From positions 1,116,001 through 1,180,000 of the forward strand of contig NZ_JACCBG010000001.1 in assembly GCF_013409645.1 (NCBI RefSeq): a DNA stretch of 64,000 nucleotides. The letters run 5' to 3'. Source of the stretch: Nocardioides panaciterrulae. Lineage in GTDB: Bacteria > Actinomycetota > Actinomycetes > Propionibacteriales > Nocardioidaceae. The notes beneath the pieces are model-generated. The model made no database searches, was not told the origin of the DNA, and saw only the letters and a program-made list of their open reading frames with translations. Positions 59,709-64,000 of the stretch are shown here, piece after piece (the first letter of the stretch is position 1; each line of letters begins with the position of its first letter). The translations under genes were made by a program, and so were the position numbers.

Positions 59709-61678
59709 TCCCGGTCGACATCAGCACCGCGCCGCTGACCGGCGCGCCGCACACCGGCAGCCGTCGCGCGCCCACCCAGTTCCCGTTCGGCAGCCTCACC
59801 GCGGACGCCGGGGCGAGCGCCGCCCCCGTGCTGGTCGAGATCGTGAAGGGCTACCTGGCCAGCGTCGAGATGGAGGTCGAGACCGCCATCGCCCGCACCA
59901 GCCGCAGCCCGATGATCCGCGACGCCCACGACTTCCGCGCCGGCATCCACGACCGGCTGCTGCGCAAGCTGACCGGCCGCTCGTACTCCGCGCTGGTGCA
60001 CCCGGTCGCCCGGGACTTCCCGATCGAGCAGATGCGCGAGGGTGACGTCTTCTTCCACAACGACGTCTACCGGTCCGAGGGCGGCATCGGCCACCTGCCG
60101 GACCTGTGCGTGACCGTGCCGGTGTTCGCCGGCCCCGAGGGGGAGCGCCAGGTGGTGGCGTTCGTCCAGGCCTTCGGCCACCACGACGACATCGGCGGCG
60201 CGGTGCCCGGCTCGATGCCCTCGCACGCGACCAGCGTGTTCGAGGAGGGCCTGATGGTCCCGCCGATCCGGTTGTGGGACGCGGGCGTCCCGAACCGGGC
60301 CGCGCTGTCGATCATGACCCGCAACTCGCGGATGCCGGAGAGCCTCGCGGCCGACCTCGACGCGGAGTGCTCGGCCTGCCTGATGGGCGCCCGCCGGCTG
60401 GGCGAGCTGTTCGACCGGTACGGCGTGGACACGGTCGAGTCCTGCTTCGACGCGATCATCGACCGCACGACCACGACGTACCGCCGCGAGATCCTCGCCA
60501 AGATCCCGGTCGGCAGCTGGGTCTGGGAGGACTACGCCGAGCACGACGGCGTCGACGAGCCACAGCTGCACACCCAGCGGATCACGCTGACGCGGACCGC
60601 CGCCGACGACCCCGACGGCGAGCGGCTGGTGCTCGACTTCGACGGGACCAGCCCGCAGGCCAAGGGGCCGATCAACCACTGTGGCGACTACAGCGACGGC
60701 GTCTTCCTCAAGAAGTGGCTGGCGCCGATCCTGCGCAACCTCGCCGACACCCCGGAGCGGATGGCCGAGTTCGACGTCAACGAGGGCATCGTGCCGCTGA
60801 TCGAGATGCGGTTCCCGCCGCCCGGCACGTTGCTGACGCCGGTCTTCCCGGCGCCGACCAACGCCCGGACGTTCGTCATCCTCCGGCTGCTCGGCGTGCT
60901 CGCGGGCGTGGTCGCGAAGGCGGTGGACGGGCGGATGCCGGCCGACCAGGAGACGATCCGCTACACCGGCGTGTACGGCGAGGACCACGACGGCCGGCCG
61001 TACCTGATGCGCGAGGTGCTCGGCGGCGGCTCCGGCGGCCGCTACTACGCCGACGGCGAGGACACCATCCACGTGGTGCCCGACTCCCGCAACCTGCCCA
61101 CGGAGTTCACCGAGGCCCGCTTCCCGTTCCGTGTCGAGGCGCTGTCGCTGGCGATGGACTCCGGCGGGGCGGGGAAGTTCCGCGGCGGCCTCGGCTACGA
61201 GAAGCAGATCCGGATGCTCAAGGACGCCCACTTCATGTCGATCGCCGACCGGTCGATCCTGGCCTGCTGGGGCGTCAAGGGCGGTCTCGCCGGCCGGCCG
61301 TTCCAGGTCACCATCGACCCGGGCGGGCCGCACGAGCGCGAGGTCGACGCGCTGGCCGACTCCGAGCCGGTCCGGGCCGGCGAGGTGATCCGGATCCGCA
61401 CCACGGGTGGCGGCGGCTGGGGCAATCCGCTCGAGCGCGATCCCGAGCTGGTGGTGCGCGACGTGGTGTGGCGCAAGGTCTCGCCGGAGGCGGCGCTGGC
61501 CGACTACGGCGTGGTGCTGACCGGCTCGCCGGAGGACGACTCGCTGTCCTACGACGCCGACGCGACGGCGGCCGCACGGGCCTCCCGGCCGGCCCCCGCC
61601 GGGGCGTTCTTCGACCGCGGACCCGGCTACGCCCGGCTCGCGGGCGGGGCGGCCGCGGCCGAGGTCGACCGGGTCTGA
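59705..61678 (+). CDS. hyuB: hydantoinase/oxoprolinase B subunit
   Basis: The protein has 657 residues with the HyuB features MEVETAIARTSRSPMIRDAHDFRAGI, GDVFFHNDVYRSEGGIGHLPD, HHDDIGGAVPGSMPSHATSVFEEG and the C-terminal GGGGWGNP. It works with subunit A. It starts GTG overlapping hyuA and is 7 bases before the NmrA-like gene. The HyuA/B pair is separate from the PucR cluster by 3 kb but may be a part of the same heterocycle pathway. Confidence 0.87.
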   Translation: MIPVDISTAPLTGAPHTGSRRAPTQFPFGSLTADAGASAAPVLVEIVKGYLASVEMEVETAIARTSRSPMIRDAHDFRAGIHDRLLRKLTGRSYSALVHPVARDFPIEQMREGDVFFHNDVYRSEGGIGHLPDLCVTVPVFAGPEGERQVVAFVQAFGHHDDIGGAVPGSMPSHATSVFEEGLMVPPIRLWDAGVPNRAALSIMTRNSRMPESLAADLDAECSACLMGARRLGELFDRYGVDTVESCFDAIIDRTTTTYRREILAKIPVGSWVWEDYAEHDGVDEPQLHTQRITLTRTAADDPDGERLVLDFDGTSPQAKGPINHCGDYSDGVFLKKWLAPILRNLADTPERMAEFDVNEGIVPLIEMRFPPPGTLLTPVFPAPTNARTFVILRLLGVLAGVVAKAVDGRMPADQETIRYTGVYGEDHDGRPYLMREVLGGGSGGRYYADGEDTIHVVPDSRNLPTEFTEARFPFRVEALSLAMDSGGAGKFRGGLGYEKQIRMLKDAHFMSIADRSILACWGVKGGLAGRPFQVTIDPGGPHEREVDALADSEPVRAGEVIRIRTTGGGGWGNPLERDPELVVRDVVWRKVSPEAALADYGVVLTGSPEDDSLSYDADATAAARASRPAPAGAFFDRGPGYARLAGGAAAAEVDRV

Positions 61679-61685
61679 GCGGCCC

Positions 61686-62444
61686 GTGAGCGCCGTGACC
61701 CCGGCCCGGGTCGCCGTCCTCGGCGGGACCGGGAAGACCGGTCGCGCGGTGGCGGCGGCCGTGCGTGCCCGCGGCGCCGAGGCGGTCCCGCTGGGCCGGG
61801 CCGCGTGGACCGACCTGGCGGGGGCGCTGGCCGGCTGCGGCTCGGCGTACGTCGTGGCCCCGAACATGCACGCCGACGAGGAGGCGTACGCCGGGGCCGT
61901 CGTCGAGGCCGCCCGCCGGGCGGGCGTGGGCCGGCTCGTGCTGCACTCGGTGGCCTCGCCCTACGCACCCGCGATGCCGCACCACCTCGGCAAGGCGCGG
62001 GCCGAGGACGTCGTGCGGTGCTCGGGCGTCGCGTGGACGATCCTGCAGCCGGGCGCCTACGTCCAGAACTTCGCGCCCGGCGAGGAGATCGTGCTGCCCT
62101 ACCGGCCCGGCGCCTCCTTCGGGTTCGCCGACCTCGGCGACGTCGCGGCGGTGGCGGCCCGGATGCTGCTCGAGGACGGGCACGAGGGGGCGACCTACGA
62201 GCTCGCGTCGTTCCGCGCCACCGTCGCCGAGCTCGCCGCCGCCCTCGGCTCGCCACTGCGACAGGTGGATCCCCGGGACTGGGCCCGCTCCGCCGGCGCC
62301 GGGCTGGAGCCCCGGGTGCGGGACTGGCTGCTGCGGATGTTCGGCTACTACGACCGACACGGGCTGCCGGTCGGCACGCTGCCGATGCGCACGCTGCTCG
62401 GGCGGCCGCCGCGGTCGCTGCGCGACCTGCTTGAGGGACGCTGA
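61686..62444 (+). CDS. NmrA-like NAD(P)-binding reductase
   Basis: The protein has 252 residues with the Rossmann loop VLGGTGKTGRAV (about 10-21) and VLHSVASPYAPAMPHH, and AWTILQPGAYVQNF typical of the NmrA/SDR-a5 family. The catalytic Tyr is not obvious, as is common in NmrA regulators. It is 7 bases after hyuB, likely in the same transcript; role unknown. Confidence 0.82.
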   Translation: MSAVTPARVAVLGGTGKTGRAVAAAVRARGAEAVPLGRAAWTDLAGALAGCGSAYVVAPNMHADEEAYAGAVVEAARRAGVGRLVLHSVASPYAPAMPHHLGKARAEDVVRCSGVAWTILQPGAYVQNFAPGEEIVLPYRPGASFGFADLGDVAAVAARMLLEDGHEGATYELASFRATVAELAAALGSPLRQVDPRDWARSAGAGLEPRVRDWLLRMFGYYDRHGLPVGTLPMRTLLGRPPRSLRDLLEGR

Positions 62445-62503
62445 CCGCCGGGATTCAATGGAAGCAGGCCGCCTCTCGCGCGGTCGCCACCGAGGTGAAA
62501 TCC

Positions 62504-63157
62504 ATGCCGGACGCCCTGCACAGCCACATCCTCTTCACCCACGACCACCTGGCCGCCCGCCTCGACCGGGCCAGCGCCATGCCGCACACCCCCGGCCAGC
62601 CGCGCAAGGCGGCCGAGCACATCGACAGCCTGCTGGCCGCCACCGCCCAGCACCTCGCGGGCGTGGACGCCGTGCTGCTCCCGCGGGTGCGGCACGCGGC
62701 GGCCGACGGCGGCCGGGTGGTGCACGACTACCTGCACACCGCCCGGGACCTCGAGCTCGCCCTGGCCCACGTCAAGGCGCGCGAGTACGGCTCGGTGTAC
62801 GACGTGGGCCGTTCCTGGAAGGCGGTCTGGAACGACGTCGCCGTCGCGCTGGCCCGCCAGCGCGAGGCCGAGCACGCGCTCGTCGACCGGCTGGCGGTGG
62901 GCCTCGACCCGGCCGCGCTCGGCCGGCTGTCCGACCGGCTGCACGCCGCCGAGCTGGCCGCGCCCTCGCGACCCCACCCCTACGCCCCGCACACCGGCCT
63001 GCCCGGCATGGTCGCCCGCCGGGTGCTGCACCTCGTCGACTCGTTCTGGGACACCACCGAGAGCCGGATGGTGCCCGAGCCGGTCCGGCCCCCGCACGGC
63101 CCGCGCGGCCGGATGACGCAGTACCTGCTGGCCGACCCGCGGTTCGACGAGGAGTGA
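62504..63157 (+). CDS. helical protein of unknown function, 217 aa
   Basis: The protein is mostly helical and rich in His. HSHILFTHDHLAARLDRA and AAEHIDSLLAATAQHL resemble a hemerythrin-type helical bundle, but the metal-ligand spacing is not clear. Later parts have DYLHTARDLELAL and LVDSFWDTTESRMV. GAGGTGA directly upstream of ATG 62504 fixes the start over an in-frame GTG at 62495. It is not confidently assigned to any family. Confidence 0.65.
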   Translation: MPDALHSHILFTHDHLAARLDRASAMPHTPGQPRKAAEHIDSLLAATAQHLAGVDAVLLPRVRHAAADGGRVVHDYLHTARDLELALAHVKAREYGSVYDVGRSWKAVWNDVAVALARQREAEHALVDRLAVGLDPAALGRLSDRLHAAELAAPSRPHPYAPHTGLPGMVARRVLHLVDSFWDTTESRMVPEPVRPPHGPRGRMTQYLLADPRFDEE

Positions 63158-63247
63158 GCGGGCCGCCCAGGAGTCCCCGACAGCTCGGCCCCAGCGGCCC
63201 CAGGGGTCGTCGCGGCGGGCGCCACCCGGGCTGGTTGACTGCCCGGC

Positions 63248-63994
63248 ATGAAGCGACCGCTGACCCTGGTGACCGGCGGCACCCGCGGCATCGGGGCCGC
63301 GACGGCGCTGCGGCTGGCCGCCGACGGGCACGACCTGGTGCTCGGCCACGTCCGTGACGGCCCGGCCGCCGAGGAGTGCCGGCTGGCGGTGGAGGACGCC
63401 GGCGCGCGCTGCCTGGTGGTGCGCGCGGACCTCACCGACCCGGCCGGCGTGGACCATCTCTTCACCCGCGCCGCCGCCCACGGCCGGCTCACCGGCGTGG
63501 TCAACAACGCCGGCGCTACGCTGCACCTCGGTACGCTGGCCGAGACACCGGTCGACGTCGTACGCCGGGTCGTCGACCTCAACCTGACCGCCGCGCTGCT
63601 GGTCGCCCGGGCCGCGGTGCGCGCGCTCTCGACGTCGTACGGCGGGTCCGGCGGGGTGCTCGTCAACGTCAGCTCGGGGGCGGCGACCCTGGGCTCGCCG
63701 GGGGAGTACGTCCACTACGCCGCCGCGAAGGCCGGCGTCGACGCGCTGACCGTCGGGCTGGCCCAGGAGGTCGCCGACCAGGGCATCCGGGTGGTCGGCG
63801 TGGCGCCGGGGCTGGTGCGCACCCGGATCCACCAGGACGCCGGCGACGCCGGCCGGCTCGAGCGGGTGGGCGCGAAGGTCCCGCTCGGCCGGGCGGGCGA
63901 GCCCGCGGAGGTCGCCGGCGCGATCGCCTGGCTGATGAGCGAGGAGGCGTCGTACGTCACCGGGACCACGCTGCGGGTCGCCGGCGGCCGCTGA
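63248..63994 (+). CDS. FabG-like SDR oxidoreductase
   Basis: The protein has 248 residues. TGGTRGIGAATA (cofactor loop), NNAGATLHLG, VNVSSGAAT with catalytic Ser, YAAAKAG (Tyr and Lys) and PGLVRTRIHQ are classical SDR motifs. It resembles 3-oxoacyl-ACP reductases, but a general dehydrogenase role is equally likely. TTGACT ends 7 bases before the ATG. The stop is at 63992-63994, close to the window edge. Confidence 0.85.
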   Translation: MKRPLTLVTGGTRGIGAATALRLAADGHDLVLGHVRDGPAAEECRLAVEDAGARCLVVRADLTDPAGVDHLFTRAAAHGRLTGVVNNAGATLHLGTLAETPVDVVRRVVDLNLTAALLVARAAVRALSTSYGGSGGVLVNVSSGAATLGSPGEYVHYAAAKAGVDALTVGLAQEVADQGIRVVGVAPGLVRTRIHQDAGDAGRLERVGAKVPLGRAGEPAEVAGAIAWLMSEEASYVTGTTLRVAGGR

Positions 63995-64000
63995 GCCGGT

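Overview
The window is very GC-rich, codon usage is strongly biased to G/C in third positions, GTG and TTG starts are common, and many genes have an actinobacterial -10 hexamer only 6-8 bases before the start codon. Gene content (Rv3235-family protein beside a SecA tail, TatB/Mrp/DUF1003/MgtE-CBS, MoeZ, DUF3107, DUF5302, DUF2630, PucR, ANTAR) points to a Gram-positive actinobacterium. The closest feel is Nocardioides or a relative in Propionibacteriales; that genus-level guess is inference. No rRNA, tRNA, CRISPR, phage or transposase gene was seen.

Layout. (1) 1-5.4 kb: the SecA C-terminal tail, an Rv3235-family protein, a LysM membrane protein, TatB, Mrp/ApbC, a DUF1003 protein and an MgtE-N/CBS protein; this is chromosomal housekeeping around protein export and metal or cofactor handling. 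(2) 5.5-18.3 kb: a dense cell-envelope block with two secreted endonuclease/exonuclease/phosphatase (EEP) proteins (one fused to an alkaline-phosphatase-like domain), two secreted PLD-like proteins with altered HKD motifs, a LicD-methyltransferase fusion, a short coiled-coil protein and three sulfotransferase-like proteins. An acyl-CoA dehydrogenase sits inside it. (3) 18.5-30.4 kb: mostly core genes (MaoC-like hydratase, POT and MFS transporters, histidine phosphatase, zinc-ribbon DUF protein, hydrolase, PHP protein, MarC, SDR, ParA-like ATPase, L,D-transpeptidase, DEAD-box helicase, ferritin-like protein). (4) 30.4-34.7 kb: a signalling island with CheR-PAS, CheB and a divergent PAS-GAF-ANTAR protein, without any chemoreceptor or flagellar gene nearby. 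(5) 34.7-41.4 kb: DUF3107, TetR, MoeZ and a tightly coupled DUF4129-MoxR-DUF58 operon ending in an alkyltransferase-like protein.

(6) 41.4-54.4 kb is the main metabolic cluster. A leftward FdrA/DUF1116/DUF2877 operon (the AllFGH oxamate carbamoyltransferase-type proteins) diverges from a PucR regulator. After PucR come an NCS2 nucleobase permease, a complete molybdenum hydroxylase (FAD, 2Fe-2S and molybdopterin subunits plus a CoxG-like protein), an amidase and a RidA protein. A hydantoinase A/B pair lies at 57.6-61.7 kb. Together these look like uptake, hydroxylation, ring opening and carbamoyl recovery from a nitrogen heterocycle such as a purine or pyrimidine derivative; the substrate cannot be read from the sequence.

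(7) Between them are a DUF2630 protein, a PAS-SpoIIE phosphatase, a perfect GGGAC-N4-GTCCC palindrome, an acyltransferase and five tandem 22-bp repeats. The window ends with an NmrA-like reductase, a poorly characterised helical protein and a FabG-like SDR.
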